DNA of 64,000 nt from Kibdelosporangium philippinense (GCF_021390435.2 NZ_JAJVCN010000002.1:2604001-2668000); one strand, 5' to 3'. Positions 28,887-37,805 are shown, numbered from the stretch's first letter. Notes: generated from the sequence alone by a model not told the origin. Numbers and translations: made by a program.

Positions 28887-31800
28887 TTATGGGCACAGGT
28901 CCATGGGAAGTACGCCGTCACCTGTGATCGTGGTCTGGACACTGTGGATCGTCATCGGCTGGTCCGATGCGATCCGGAAGTCGGTTTGCTCGTTCTGCCG
29001 CTGGGCGAACTTCGCGTCGTTCACCGTGACGGTCATGGTCTTCCAGGTATTGGTGTTCTGGTTGACCACGTTGATCGCGCCCTTGTACGGGTGATCCACG
29101 GCGTCGTACTGCAACTGCCACCCGTGACTGCCGGAATCGAAGTACGTGACGTCGAAAGTCACCGTGAACGACCCATCGAACGCGAGCCGACGGTCGACCC
29201 GGAAGTACATGTTCAGGTTGTTGGGCACCCGCAGCACGGTCCGGCGCGCTTCCTTGCCGCCAACAGTCACCGGTGTGGTCACGCCGTCGCCCGCCAGTTC
29301 ACGCTGAGCCAGTCCAAACTCGACATTGGTTGCACCGAGTGTGGTGCAGGCCTTGGCTGTCTTGCCCGGGCCGATCACCGCGACCGGGAAAGCCAGCTGT
29401 GGCAAGGCAACTCCGGACGTGCGCAGCGCGATCGGGATCGAACCAAAGCCTTGCTTGGCAGTGGCCGATGCGGACACCGTCACGTCGATCCGAGCAGTGC
29501 CGTCGGCCGCGACCGGAACGGTTCCCGAGCTCGGGGTGACGCTCAGCCCGTTGACCGGCTGCGCGACCCAGTTCACGGATTGCACCGAGATCGGCTTGGC
29601 AGGCTCAGCACCCGCGCCCACATCGAGGTTCAACGTGGCGGCAGTCTGGGCGCCCGCGGTCACCGTGGTCGAGTCCACGGTGAGTTCGACCGGCAGCACA
29701 CCAGGCGGGAAGTCGAGCGGCCCGGTGTCATGCGACGGCGGGGGATTGTCGCGGCCCCAGGTACCGGGCGCGTCCGACAGCGTGAACTGGAGCACGTTGA
29801 AACCGCTCAGACCAGGCAGGTAAGTCTGCTGCGAAGGACGATTGTTCACGCTCAACGACCGGACGTACTTCCCTGGAGCCGCACCAGGTGCCTGGATGAT
29901 GGTCACCCCACGCTGAGTGCGAATACGGACAGTCGAAAAGATCGGCGCGCTGATGGCTACTGTGGACGTTCCCGGTGTCGTCGGGTACAGGCCCATGGCC
30001 GACCAGACGTACCACGAACTCAACGCGCCAAGGTCGTCGTTGCCCGGTTCGCCGCCGGGAGAGTTCGAGTACATAGTGGTCAGCAGCTTGTGGACACGTT
30101 CTTGCGTCTTGTGTGGTGCCCCGGCGTACGTGTACAGCCACGGCACCAACATGTTGACTTCGTTGCCGGCCCAGTAGAACGGCCGGTTCGGGCCCGCGTT
30201 GGACTCGGCGAAGAACGCGTCCAGCCTGCGCTGCACGTTGTCCTGGCCGATCGCGGAAAACAGTCCGGCGATGTTGTGCGGAACCATCCACAGGTATTGG
30301 CCCGCGTTGCCTTCCTGGAACCCGGACTGGCCGAAGTTCGTCATCCCGGTGGTGACCGGGTTGCCAGCGGGGAACGCGCCGGTTTCGCCGCGTGGCTGGA
30401 GGTAGCCGGAGTGCACGTTGTAGAGGTTGGTCCAGTTATGTGACCTGGCAAGGTAATGGCGGTACTTGTCCTCGTCACCGAGTGCGCGTGCGAACTGGGC
30501 AAGGCTGAAGTCCGCGGAGGTGTACTCCAGGGTGGCCGAGGCGCCGTTGTTCACATCGGAGATGTCACTCTGCAAGGTGTTCGGGATGTAGCCACGGCTC
30601 TTGTAGTCGGCAAGGCCAGGGCGCTGCTCGTACCAGCCCTGACCGAGTTGATCGCGCGTCGGCACGACCTCAGCACCCTTGACCATCGCCGCCAGCGCGG
30701 CCTTGGTGTCGAAGTCGCGCGCGCCGAAAGCGTACGCGGAGGAAATCATTGGCACGGCAGCGTCGCCGTTCATCACGCCCGTGTATCCGTTGGCAACCGG
30801 CCACTTGGGCAGCCAGCCACCTTGCGCCGCGTTGTTGATGAGCGACTGCATCATGTCGCTCGATTCCTTGGGCGCGAGCAACGCCTGCAACTGGATCAGC
30901 GTGCGGTAGATGTCCCACCCGGAGAAGTTGGCGTACTGCACCTTTCCCGGCGCGGTGGTGTGCACCTTGTAGTCGAAGCCGATGTACTCGCCGTTGACGT
31001 CACTGAACACGTTGGGGTGCAGCAACGAGTGGTACAGCGCGGTGTAGAACTGGATCTGCCGGTCCTTTGTGCCGCCTTCAATCTCCACTTTGGACAAAAG
31101 GTTCTTCCACGCCGCTTTGGTCTGCGCCGCGACGGGATCGACGCCCCAGCCGGGGTTCTCGGCTCGCAGGTTCGCCCAGGCGTTGGCAACGCTGACGTAG
31201 CTGATCGCGACCTTCAGCCCCACTTGGGCCTGCTTCGTGGTGTCGAACGTGACCCAGGCGCCGGAACCTGGCCCCTCGGCCGCACCAGACCCAGGGGTGA
31301 CTGTGTTGGCTTGCCAGGTCCCGTGCGAGGTGAACGGGCGATCGAAAACAGCGGCGTAGTAAAGAGTGTAGCTGTTCTGCTTGGCGCAGAAACGGCCGCT
31401 GCTGATCGAGCCGGAGAGGCGGTCCGGTCCTTGGATCGTCACGGTCGCGTTGCTGTTGCCGTTCTGTGACGACCCGGTCTTGAACAGGAAGTTCGATTGG
31501 GCGGACGCCGGGAAGCCGAACTGGCCGACGCCGGTCCGCTGCGTCGCGGCCACCTGGACGTCAACCTGCTCGAGTTTGGTCCGGTAATAGCCCGGTTTGG
31601 CTACCTCATCCGAGTGACTGAACGGCTTGGTGGTCCGCGCGGGCGCCCCGTCGATCGCGCCAACGGTCGGCAGAATTGGCAGGTCACCGTGGATTGGGCA
31701 GCCGACGCCGGACAGGTGCGTCAGGCTGAGGCCAGTGACCGCGGAGTCGTCGTAGTTGTATCCGCCGCCCGTCGGCCGGGAGGACGTTTCCGGGCTCCAC

Positions 31801-32012
31801 GAAAGCATTCCGAACGGTGCCACGGCGCCGGGGAACGTGTTCACCGAGCCGACGAACTGGCCGCCTGTTCCTGTCCCGATGAATGGGTTGACCAGGTCGG
31901 TTGGGTCGGTGACCGGTTGCGCGGTCGCTGTGGGCATAGGGGAGACGCTAACAAGCGTCCCCGTGACAGCTGCTGTGAGAACGAGGCCTAACCGCCGGGC
32001 AAGTGCGCGCAT
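28887..32012 (-). CDS. Secreted GH92 exo-alpha-mannosidase with C-terminal accessory domains
   Basis: 1041 residues. The signal peptide ends near residue 32 (TATAQ). The GH92 N-domain has NPFIGTGTGGQFVGSVNTFPGAVAPFGM, and the catalytic (alpha/alpha)6 barrel carries NEVNMLVPWLYTYAGAPHKTQ and GNDDLGALSSWYVWSAMGLYPTTPG, which hold the Ca2+-dependent acid/base residues. A NEW3-type beta-sandwich (about 765-890) and a galactose-binding-like module (about 900-1041) follow. The enzyme removes terminal alpha-mannose by inversion from mannans or N-glycans outside the cell. A LacI-type palindrome lies 25 bp upstream. Confidence 0.95.
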   Translation of the reverse strand: MRALARRLGLVLTAAVTGTLVSVSPMPTATAQPVTDPTDLVNPFIGTGTGGQFVGSVNTFPGAVAPFGMLSWSPETSSRPTGGGYNYDDSAVTGLSLTHLSGVGCPIHGDLPILPTVGAIDGAPARTTKPFSHSDEVAKPGYYRTKLEQVDVQVAATQRTGVGQFGFPASAQSNFLFKTGSSQNGNSNATVTIQGPDRLSGSISSGRFCAKQNSYTLYYAAVFDRPFTSHGTWQANTVTPGSGAAEGPGSGAWVTFDTTKQAQVGLKVAISYVSVANAWANLRAENPGWGVDPVAAQTKAAWKNLLSKVEIEGGTKDRQIQFYTALYHSLLHPNVFSDVNGEYIGFDYKVHTTAPGKVQYANFSGWDIYRTLIQLQALLAPKESSDMMQSLINNAAQGGWLPKWPVANGYTGVMNGDAAVPMISSAYAFGARDFDTKAALAAMVKGAEVVPTRDQLGQGWYEQRPGLADYKSRGYIPNTLQSDISDVNNGASATLEYTSADFSLAQFARALGDEDKYRHYLARSHNWTNLYNVHSGYLQPRGETGAFPAGNPVTTGMTNFGQSGFQEGNAGQYLWMVPHNIAGLFSAIGQDNVQRRLDAFFAESNAGPNRPFYWAGNEVNMLVPWLYTYAGAPHKTQERVHKLLTTMYSNSPGGEPGNDDLGALSSWYVWSAMGLYPTTPGTSTVAISAPIFSTVRIRTQRGVTIIQAPGAAPGKYVRSLSVNNRPSQQTYLPGLSGFNVLQFTLSDAPGTWGRDNPPPSHDTGPLDFPPGVLPVELTVDSTTVTAGAQTAATLNLDVGAGAEPAKPISVQSVNWVAQPVNGLSVTPSSGTVPVAADGTARIDVTVSASATAKQGFGSIPIALRTSGVALPQLAFPVAVIGPGKTAKACTTLGATNVEFGLAQRELAGDGVTTPVTVGGKEARRTVLRVPNNLNMYFRVDRRLAFDGSFTVTFDVTYFDSGSHGWQLQYDAVDHPYKGAINVVNQNTNTWKTMTVTVNDAKFAQRQNEQTDFRIASDQPMTIHSVQTTITGDGVLPMDLCP

Positions 32013-32036
32013 GCGTGACTCCCGCAGGGCAGTGCT

Positions 32037-32048
32037 GACAACGTTGTC
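32037..32048. promoter_or_regulatory. LacI-type operator upstream of GH92 mannosidase
   Basis: GACAACGTTGTC is a perfect 12-bp palindrome centred on CG, 24 bp upstream of the GH92 ATG. Its layout is typical of LacI-family glycoside-hydrolase operators and its sequence is clearly different from the sites at 11977-12045, so a different repressor probably binds it. Confidence 0.7.
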
Positions 32049-32128
32049 GTCGATCGGCGGGTAAGTTTAGGCGCTGTACTAATTGAGGGTCAAGGTGGGG
32101 CGAGTGAGGGGAAGTTTCGCGGCGGTGG

Positions 32129-32160
32129 ATGCCGTGAAGGTGAGAAGACCTTCACGGCAT
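32129..32160. repeat. Palindromic repeat family B (copy 1)
   Basis: ATGCCGTGAAGGT and ACCTTCACGGCAT form a perfect 13-bp stem with a 6-nt loop, followed by AACTC. The copy at 32537-32559 shares GCCGTGAAGGT/ACCTTCACGGC and the trailing ATAACTC. Confidence 0.8.
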
Positions 32161-32299
32161 AACTCAACGGGATGGCAAAGCTACGAGCTTGACCAAGTCC
32201 GCATCCGGGCCGCTTTCGAGCATCTCAAGGTCCACTATGGACAAAAAGCCACCTCATCAGCCACATTCGCCACAACAGCCCCACCTGTTACGGGACGGA

Positions 32300-32322
32300 A
32301 TGCCGTGAAGGCCACCTTGACT
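32300..32322. repeat. Degenerate copy of palindromic repeat family B
   Basis: ATGCCGTGAAGG matches the family left arm exactly, while the right arm ACCTTGACTGCA has two changes from the complementary sequence. It looks like a decayed copy. Confidence 0.55.
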
Positions 32323-32536
32323 GCACTCAACGCACTCAACTCGGCCCTCACACCCGCCCACCTCACGTAATGCCGTGCCCGCGCCATGACGGCCGATCCC
32401 CAGCGCCGACCTACCCGTGCAAACCATGAGTATTCGCAGGTCAGCGGTCCGTGCCCGGCTCGAGTCTCGGCCAAACTCCGAACCTCGAGTTCCTGGCATG
32501 GGCGTTAGCGCGAGGGCCTAGTTACTTGCGTTGAAC

Positions 32537-32566
32537 GCCGTGAAGGTGACCTTCACGGCATAACTC
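32537..32566. repeat. Palindromic repeat family B (copy 2)
   Basis: GCCGTGAAGGT (32537-32547) and ACCTTCACGGC (32549-32559) form a perfect 11-bp palindrome with one central base, then ATAACTC as in copy 1. It ends 9 bp from the 3' end of the acyl-CoA dehydrogenase gene and may act as its terminator. Confidence 0.75.
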
Positions 32567-32575
32567 GGGTGGCGA

Positions 32576-33676
32576 TCAGGCCTGGCGGAACAGTTCGCGG
32601 GCGATGATCGTGCGCTGGATCTCCGAGGCGCCCTCGTAGATCCGTGGCGCGCGAACCTCGCGATACAGGTGTTCCAGCAGGTGCCCGCGCTGCAAAGCAC
32701 GGGCACCGTGGATCTGCACAGCCGCATCCACCACGTACTGCGCGGTCTCGGTGGCGAAGAGTTTGGCCATGGCCGCGCGGCTGGCGATGTTGGACTCGCC
32801 CGCGTCGTAGGCCTGAGCCGCTGAATGCACCAGCAGTCGGGAAGCTTCGATACGAGTGGCCATCTCGGCCAGCGTGTGCGAGACGGTTTGCTGGTCCTTC
32901 AATGGGCCGCCGAACGCGATCCGGCTTCCGGCATGCGAAACGGCAGCGTCCAAAGCGGCCTGGGCCATCCCGACCGCGAACGCGCCGACGCTGGGGCGGA
33001 ATAAGTCGAGGGTCCGCATCGCTACCCGGAACCCGCGGTTCTCCTCGCCGAGGAGTTCATCCGACGAGACGTAGACATCCTCGAACGTCAAGCGGCCAAT
33101 AGGGTGCGGGCTGACCATGTCCAGGTGTTCACCGGACAATCCGGCCCGATCGCCGGGGACGACGAAAGCCGAAACGCCACGTGCCCCCAAGTCCGAGGTC
33201 CGGGCGAAGACCGAGTAGAAGTCCGCCTCGGGGGCATTGGAGATCCAGATCTTCTCGCCGGACAGCCGCCAGCCCGAGCCGTCACGGGTCGCCTGCAACT
33301 GCAGGGCCGCGGCGTCCGAGCCTGCCTCGGGCTCGGTCAAAGCGAAAGCCGCCACCGCGTCGCCAGCGGCCACAGCGGGAACCCACCGGGACACCTGACT
33401 GTCCAACCCGGACTGCAAGACCGGGTAAGTCCCCAAGCCTTGCAAAGCCAAGGCGGTCTCGGCCTCGGTGCTGACCGTGGCAAGGGCTTCACGCAACAGG
33501 CACAGGTCCATCGCGGCCGCGTCACGGGTTGGCTGCCCGGATTCCACGCCAGGGAACAGTCGGGCCAGCAAGCCCAACGAGCCCATGGCTTTGATCAGTT
33601 CACGGTTGACCGCGCCCGGCTTGCCCGCCTCGGCCAACGGCAGCAAGTGCTCGGTCGCCAACGCCTTGACGTCCAT
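32576..33676 (-). CDS. Acyl-CoA dehydrogenase
   Basis: 366 residues. FALTEPEAGSDAAALQLQA and GWRLSGEKIWISNA are the FAD/substrate motifs, and PRIYEGASEIQRTIIARELF is the C-terminal signature with the catalytic Glu. I start at ATG 33676 because GGAGGGG is 6 nt upstream; ATG 33682 (overlapping the previous stop) is the alternative. It is co-transcribed after the aryl-CoA hydroxylase gene, so it probably dehydrogenates a non-aromatic or ring-reduced CoA intermediate of the same pathway. Confidence 0.93.
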   Translation of the reverse strand: MDVKALATEHLLPLAEAGKPGAVNRELIKAMGSLGLLARLFPGVESGQPTRDAAAMDLCLLREALATVSTEAETALALQGLGTYPVLQSGLDSQVSRWVPAVAAGDAVAAFALTEPEAGSDAAALQLQATRDGSGWRLSGEKIWISNAPEADFYSVFARTSDLGARGVSAFVVPGDRAGLSGEHLDMVSPHPIGRLTFEDVYVSSDELLGEENRGFRVAMRTLDLFRPSVGAFAVGMAQAALDAAVSHAGSRIAFGGPLKDQQTVSHTLAEMATRIEASRLLVHSAAQAYDAGESNIASRAAMAKLFATETAQYVVDAAVQIHGARALQRGHLLEHLYREVRAPRIYEGASEIQRTIIARELFRQA

Positions 33677-33678
33677 CG

Positions 33679-36000
33679 TCATCCCCTCCACCGGGCGTGC
33701 GAGGTCTGTGGCGTGCCGGACCGGATCAGGTCAAGGCGCGGTTTCGGCTCATCGATCCGGCCTGCTCGCGGTTTGCGGCTGCCCGCCTTGAACGGATCCG
33801 GCCACGAAACCCCGGTGTACTCCTGATCTGCCGCCGCATGCAATGTCCAGTGTGGATCATAGAGGTGTGTACGGCCCAAGGCGCAAAGATCGGCGCGGCC
33901 AGCGAGGATGATCGAGTTCACGTCGTCATAGGACGAGATCGCGCCAACAGCGATCACCGCGACACCGTACTTCTGGCCGATCTCATTGCGGATCCGGTCG
34001 GCATAAGGCGTCTGGTAACTGCGCCCATATGCGGGTTTTTCCTCGCTGACGACCTGCCCGGTCGACACGTCGAGGCCATCCACCCCGTGCTCGGCGAACG
34101 CACGCGCGATCTCCACCGATTCCTCAGCGTCGATCCCGCCCTCACACCAGTCGGTCGCCGAGATCCGCACGGTCATCGCATGCGGCCACACGGCCCGGAT
34201 AGCGTCGAACACTTCGAGGGGATAGCGAAGCCGATTCTCAAACGAGCCGCCGTATTGGTCCGTGCGCTTGTTGGTCAAGGGCGACAGGAAAGACGACAGC
34301 AGATATCCGTGCGCGTAGTGCACTTCGAGCAGATCGAACCCGCATCGCACAGCCGCTTGCGCGGTCGCGACGAACTCGGCCTTGATCGAGGCCATCTCGT
34401 CAACGGAAAGCTCCCGAGGAGTCTGGTTGACCGCGGAGTACGGGATCGCGGACGGTGCGCACACCTCCCAGTTGCCCGACGGCAAGGGCTGGTCGATGCC
34501 TTCCCACATCAGCTTGGTCGAGCCCTTGCGGCCGGAGTGTCCGATCTGGATCCCGATCTTCGCGTCCGAGTGCGTGTGGACGAAGTCGACGATCCGTTTC
34601 CACGACGCTTCATGCTCGGGCTTGTACATTCCCGAACAGCCGGGTGTGATCCGGCCGGTCTCGGACACGCACACCATCTCGGTCATCACCAGGCCAGCGC
34701 CGCCCATGGCCTTGCTTCCCAAGTGGACAAGGTGGAAGTCGCCGGGGTCGCCGTCGACCGCGCGGTACATGTCCATAGGAGACATGATGACCCGGTTCTT
34801 CAACGAAAGGTCGCCGATCTTGTACGGCTGGAACATCGGCGGCCGGACATCCGAGAAGTCCCGCGCGAACCACGTGTCCATGTCCGCGACGAACTCCGGG
34901 TCCCGCAAACGAAGATTGTCATACGTGACACGGCGGCTGCGCGTGATGATGTTGAACGCGAACTGATGCGGGTCCTGATCGGTGTACTGGCCGATGTTCT
35001 CGAACCACTCCAGGCTGGCCTGTGCGGCACGCTGAGTCGACGTCACAACCTGACGCCGTTCCTCCTCATACGCCGCAAGAGCCGTGTCCACATCAGGCTG
35101 TTCGTATAGACAAGCGGCCAAGGACAGGGCGTCTTCCATGGCGAGCTTCGTGCCAGAGCCGATGGAGAAGTGCGCCGTGTGGGCCGCGTCGCCAAGTAGC
35201 ACAACGTTTTCGTGACGCCAGGTCGCGCAGCGGATCGTGGTGAAGTTCGTCCACTTCGAATTGTTCCCGACGATCGAGTGCCCGCCGAGCACGTCCGCGC
35301 AGATCTCCCGGATCTTGGCAAGCGACTCTTCGTCGTTCTGGCCGGGTAGAAGCCCTTGTGGCGCGGTGAAACCGGCACGCTCCCAGACGTCGTCGTGCAT
35401 TTCGAGGATGAACGTGCTGGCCTCGCGGCTGTACGGATAGCCGTGCACCTGCATGACCCCGGCCGGGGTGTCAAGGATGTAGAACTTGAAGGCGTCGAAC
35501 ACCAAGTCCGTGCCGAGCCAGATGTACTTGCAGCGCCGGGTTTCCACGGTCGGCTGGAAAGTCGAGGCGTGCCGGTTGCGGAACGCGGAGTTGGCACCGT
35601 CGGAGGCGACAATCAGGTCGTAGCCGGAAAGATCGGCGGGGACCTCGGTGCGGAAGTGGATCGTGACGCCGAGATCGAGGCAGCGCTGCTGCAGGATGTT
35701 CAGCAGACGACGCCTGCTCATCGCGGCGAAGCCGTGCCCGCCCGAGGTGAACGTCGTGCCGCGGTAGTGCACGTCGATGTCATCCCATTGGGCGAACTCG
35801 GTGCTCATCTGGCCGAAGATCGTGGTGTCGGCGTGCTCGATCCCGCCGAGTGTCTCGTCGGAGAACACCACGCCGAAGCCGAACGTGTCGTCCGGGGCGT
35901 TGCGCTCCCACACCGTGATCTCGTGGCTGGGGTTGAGGGCCTTGGTCAGGGCGGCGAAGTAGAGCCCGCCGGGTCCGCCGCCCGCTATCGCGATCCGCAC
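33679..36000 (-). CDS. Bifunctional aryl-CoA (salicylyl-CoA/2-aminobenzoyl-CoA type) monooxygenase/reductase
   Basis: 773 residues. An FAD monooxygenase domain (about 1-375; IAIAGGGPGGLYFA, DLIVASDGANSAFR, VVLLGDAAHTAHFSIGSGTKLAMEDA) is fused to an Old Yellow Enzyme barrel (about 395-745; LKNRVIMSPMDMYRA, IGIQIGHSGRKGS, FDLLEVHYAHGYLLSSFLSPLTN, DQYGGSFENRLRYP). This architecture is that of 2-aminobenzoyl-CoA monooxygenase/reductase and salicylyl-CoA 5-hydroxylase. They hydroxylate, and in the former case also reduce, an aromatic CoA thioester. No CoA ligase is nearby, so the substrate is open. It diverges from an SDR/RidA pair that probably continues the pathway. Confidence 0.92.
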   Translation of the reverse strand: MRIAIAGGGPGGLYFAALTKALNPSHEITVWERNAPDDTFGFGVVFSDETLGGIEHADTTIFGQMSTEFAQWDDIDVHYRGTTFTSGGHGFAAMSRRRLLNILQQRCLDLGVTIHFRTEVPADLSGYDLIVASDGANSAFRNRHASTFQPTVETRRCKYIWLGTDLVFDAFKFYILDTPAGVMQVHGYPYSREASTFILEMHDDVWERAGFTAPQGLLPGQNDEESLAKIREICADVLGGHSIVGNNSKWTNFTTIRCATWRHENVVLLGDAAHTAHFSIGSGTKLAMEDALSLAACLYEQPDVDTALAAYEEERRQVVTSTQRAAQASLEWFENIGQYTDQDPHQFAFNIITRSRRVTYDNLRLRDPEFVADMDTWFARDFSDVRPPMFQPYKIGDLSLKNRVIMSPMDMYRAVDGDPGDFHLVHLGSKAMGGAGLVMTEMVCVSETGRITPGCSGMYKPEHEASWKRIVDFVHTHSDAKIGIQIGHSGRKGSTKLMWEGIDQPLPSGNWEVCAPSAIPYSAVNQTPRELSVDEMASIKAEFVATAQAAVRCGFDLLEVHYAHGYLLSSFLSPLTNKRTDQYGGSFENRLRYPLEVFDAIRAVWPHAMTVRISATDWCEGGIDAEESVEIARAFAEHGVDGLDVSTGQVVSEEKPAYGRSYQTPYADRIRNEIGQKYGVAVIAVGAISSYDDVNSIILAGRADLCALGRTHLYDPHWTLHAAADQEYTGVSWPDPFKAGSRKPRAGRIDEPKPRLDLIRSGTPQTSHARWRG

Positions 36001-36034
36001 GCTCGCCCACCTCTTCTGTCGTGAGCCTTACGAC

Positions 36035-36068
36035 CGTCAAGGATACAACATATAGCGTTCTGTTGACG
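36035..36068. promoter_or_regulatory. Candidate operator between divergent aryl-CoA genes
   Basis: The 98-bp divergent gap contains CGTCAA (36035-36040) inverted to TTGACG (36063-36068), an inner CAACA/TGTTG pair (36046-36065), and ACGACCGT repeated at 36030 and 36066. A shared regulator, perhaps the PaaX protein encoded at 40053-40838, may bind here. Confidence 0.45.
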
Positions 36069-36098
36069 ACCGTTACGAAAATCTGACAAGCTGGCTCG

Positions 36099-36854
36099 GT
36101 GACGATAAGGAATTGCCTGGTCACGGGCGCAAGCCGGGGTATCGGCAGTGTGATCGCGGGCAGGTTGTCCGCCGCCGGTCACCGGGTCGCGCTCACCGCC
36201 CGCAGCGCGGACCAGCTCGCCGAGGTGGCGGAGAAGCTGCCAGGGCCATCATTGTGCCTTCCCGCCGACGTGACCGACGCGGCCGCCATCCAGAACGTGT
36301 TCTCGACCGTAGAAGACACGTGGGGGCCGGTGGAAGTCCTTGTCCTGAACGCGGGCGCGGCGGTGGCGAAGCCGATCGCCAAGCTGACCGACGAGGACTG
36401 GCAAGGCCAGCTCGACCTCAACCTCACCGCGCCCTTCGTGGCGATGCGCCGCGCGATCCCGGCGATGACCAGCAACGGCTGGGGACGGATCGTCGTCATC
36501 GCCTCGATCGCGGGCCGTGAAGGCGAGCCGAACCTTGCCGCGTACACCGCGAGCAAGCACGGTGTGATCGGCCTTGTCCGTACCGCGGCTGCCGAGGTGG
36601 CCAAGCGCGGAGTGACAGTCAACGCCGTTTGTCCTGGTTACGTGGATACGCCCATGACCGACGGCTGGGTCGAGCGGATCGCGGAGCGAACCGGCCGCCC
36701 GCAGGACGAGATCCGGACGGCGCTGGAGCGCAAGCAGCCGATCCACCGGCTGATCACCGCGCAGGAGGTCGCTGACGTGGTCGACCTGTGCGTCGGCAGC
36801 GGTGCCATCACCGGTCAGGCCATCAACGTCGACGGTGGTGCGGTGCAGTCATGA
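36099..36854 (+). CDS. SDR-family 3-hydroxyacyl-CoA / 3-oxoacyl reductase-like dehydrogenase
   Basis: 251 residues from GTG 36099. The SDR motifs are TGASRGIG (NAD(P) binding), LNAG, IASIAG (catalytic Ser) and YTASKHG (YxxxK), with VNAVCPGYVDTPM after them. A beta-oxidation-like step on the product of the neighbouring aryl-CoA enzymes is likely from context. It overlaps the RidA gene by 4 bp. Confidence 0.9.
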   Translation: MTIRNCLVTGASRGIGSVIAGRLSAAGHRVALTARSADQLAEVAEKLPGPSLCLPADVTDAAAIQNVFSTVEDTWGPVEVLVLNAGAAVAKPIAKLTDEDWQGQLDLNLTAPFVAMRRAIPAMTSNGWGRIVVIASIAGREGEPNLAAYTASKHGVIGLVRTAAAEVAKRGVTVNAVCPGYVDTPMTDGWVERIAERTGRPQDEIRTALERKQPIHRLITAQEVADVVDLCVGSGAITGQAINVDGGAVQS

Positions 36855-37291
36855 TCGAACGAGTCAACCCGGCCGAGCTCGGCAAACCGTCAGGGTTCTC
36901 GCACGCGGTCGCCGTGAACACCGCCGACGCCGAGCGAATCGTCTTTCTCGCAGGTCAAACCGCCCTCAACATCGAGAACAAGATCGTTGGCGACGGCGTG
37001 GTCGAGCAGTTCGAGAAGGCACTGGGCAACCTCATCGCGGCCCTGCGCGGGGCAGGCGGCGAGCCGGAGGATTTGGTCAGCGTCACGATCTACATCGTGG
37101 ACATGGAGGACTACAAGGCGCATGCCCGCGAGATTGGGCGCGTCTGGCGCACGTTGGTCGGCACCGAGTACCCGGCAATGGCGGGCATTGGCGTGAGCCG
37201 GTTGTGGGACGTCGAGGCGCTCGTCGAAGTCCAGGGGTACGCAGCTATTAGGACGACCCGAAGCACACAAACGGCATCAGCGGCTGAATGA
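36851..37291 (+). CDS. RidA/YjgF/YER057c family protein
   Basis: 146 residues from an ATG overlapping the SDR stop (ATGA). VFLAGQTALNIENKIVGDGVVEQFEKALGNLIAALRGAGG and MAGIGVSRLWDVEALVEVQGYA match the family. The usual Arg before the final VE region that binds 2-iminoacids is not obvious, since SRLWDVEALVEV has only an upstream Arg. RidA proteins hydrolyse reactive imines. In a 2-aminobenzoyl-CoA-type pathway this could hydrolyse an enamine/imine ring intermediate (inference). The last 44 bp overlap the convergent CHAT fragment. Confidence 0.87.
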   Translation: MIERVNPAELGKPSGFSHAVAVNTADAERIVFLAGQTALNIENKIVGDGVVEQFEKALGNLIAALRGAGGEPEDLVSVTIYIVDMEDYKAHAREIGRVWRTLVGTEYPAMAGIGVSRLWDVEALVEVQGYAAIRTTRSTQTASAAE

Positions 37292-37569
37292 GCGTGGCAT
37301 CGGCCAACGTACGTGCTGGCCGATACCCTTGGCGCAACCCTCGGTGATACGCGGCCATCACGTCGACAGCGGCGCCGTCATCCACCGAGGCCACACTGGA
37401 CAATACTGTTTTGGTTCCGCTGTAAAGCAAAGCGGCCGTGAACCCCAGGATCTCGTCGCCGTTGCGCACGACGGTCTGCCCGACATCGCACGACGACAGC
37501 ACAACGTGCGCCGGCGCCGACCGAAGCTGGTGGATGTCGTACGCCATCATCGGGCCATCGCATGATGGT
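37248..37569 (-). pseudogene. CHAT-domain (caspase-like protease) C-terminal fragment
   Basis: About 107 residues: DGPMMAYDIHQL, APAHVVLSSCDVGQ (Cys of the catalytic dyad), GFTAALLYSGTKTVLSSVASVDD, then MPFVCFGSS at the end. This is only the last part of a CHAT peptidase; the His-containing half and any TPR region are missing. Its frame is joined to the preceding small gene within about 15 bp, which looks like an internal deletion. The end overlaps the RidA gene. Confidence 0.75.
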
Positions 37570-37803
37570 GACTGACTCACTGTCGAAAGTGATCAGCCTT
37601 GGCCGCTCGTCAACGCGTACCGCCGCCGGTTCGCGCGCCTCGGTCGCCTGCATCACCTCGACGTCCGTGGTATCGAGTTCGATCGCGAACTTGACCCGGG
37701 CGAGCAGATCGTCGGGCATGGGATCGAACCGGCGCCACAGCTCGCCGACACCGGCGAGTATCGCGTGATCCCGCTCGTCGAGCGGCTCGTCCGGGGAAGT
37801 CAT
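37378..37803 (-). CDS. Small acidic protein of the subtilase-sigma-CHAT locus, 3' end lost by deletion
   Basis: The first 80 or so residues (ERDHAILAGVGELWRRFDPMPDDLLARVKFAIEL and PRLITFDSESVTIMR) look genuine and match the small protein usually encoded after such sigma factors. From about 37565 the frame is the out-of-frame shadow of the CHAT fragment (Arg-rich, ending GLGG). So the natural C-terminus has been replaced. It starts 2 bp after the sigma factor gene. Confidence 0.6.
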   Translation of the reverse strand: MTSPDEPLDERDHAILAGVGELWRRFDPMPDDLLARVKFAIELDTTDVEVMQATEAREPAAVRVDERPRLITFDSESVTIMRWPDDGVRHPPASVGAGARCAVVVRCRADRRAQRRRDPGVHGRFALQRNQNSIVQCGLGG

Positions 37804-37805
37804 CG

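Larger units (their letters stand above)
32013..32575. other. 563-bp intergenic region rich in palindromes
   Basis: I see no gene here. It contains the GH92 operator (32037-32048), two intact and one degenerate GCCGTGAAGG-type palindromes, and a short tandem (CACTCAACGCACTCAAC, 32323-32339). The repeats are entered separately. The GH92 promoter should lie in the first 100 bp. Confidence 0.6.
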
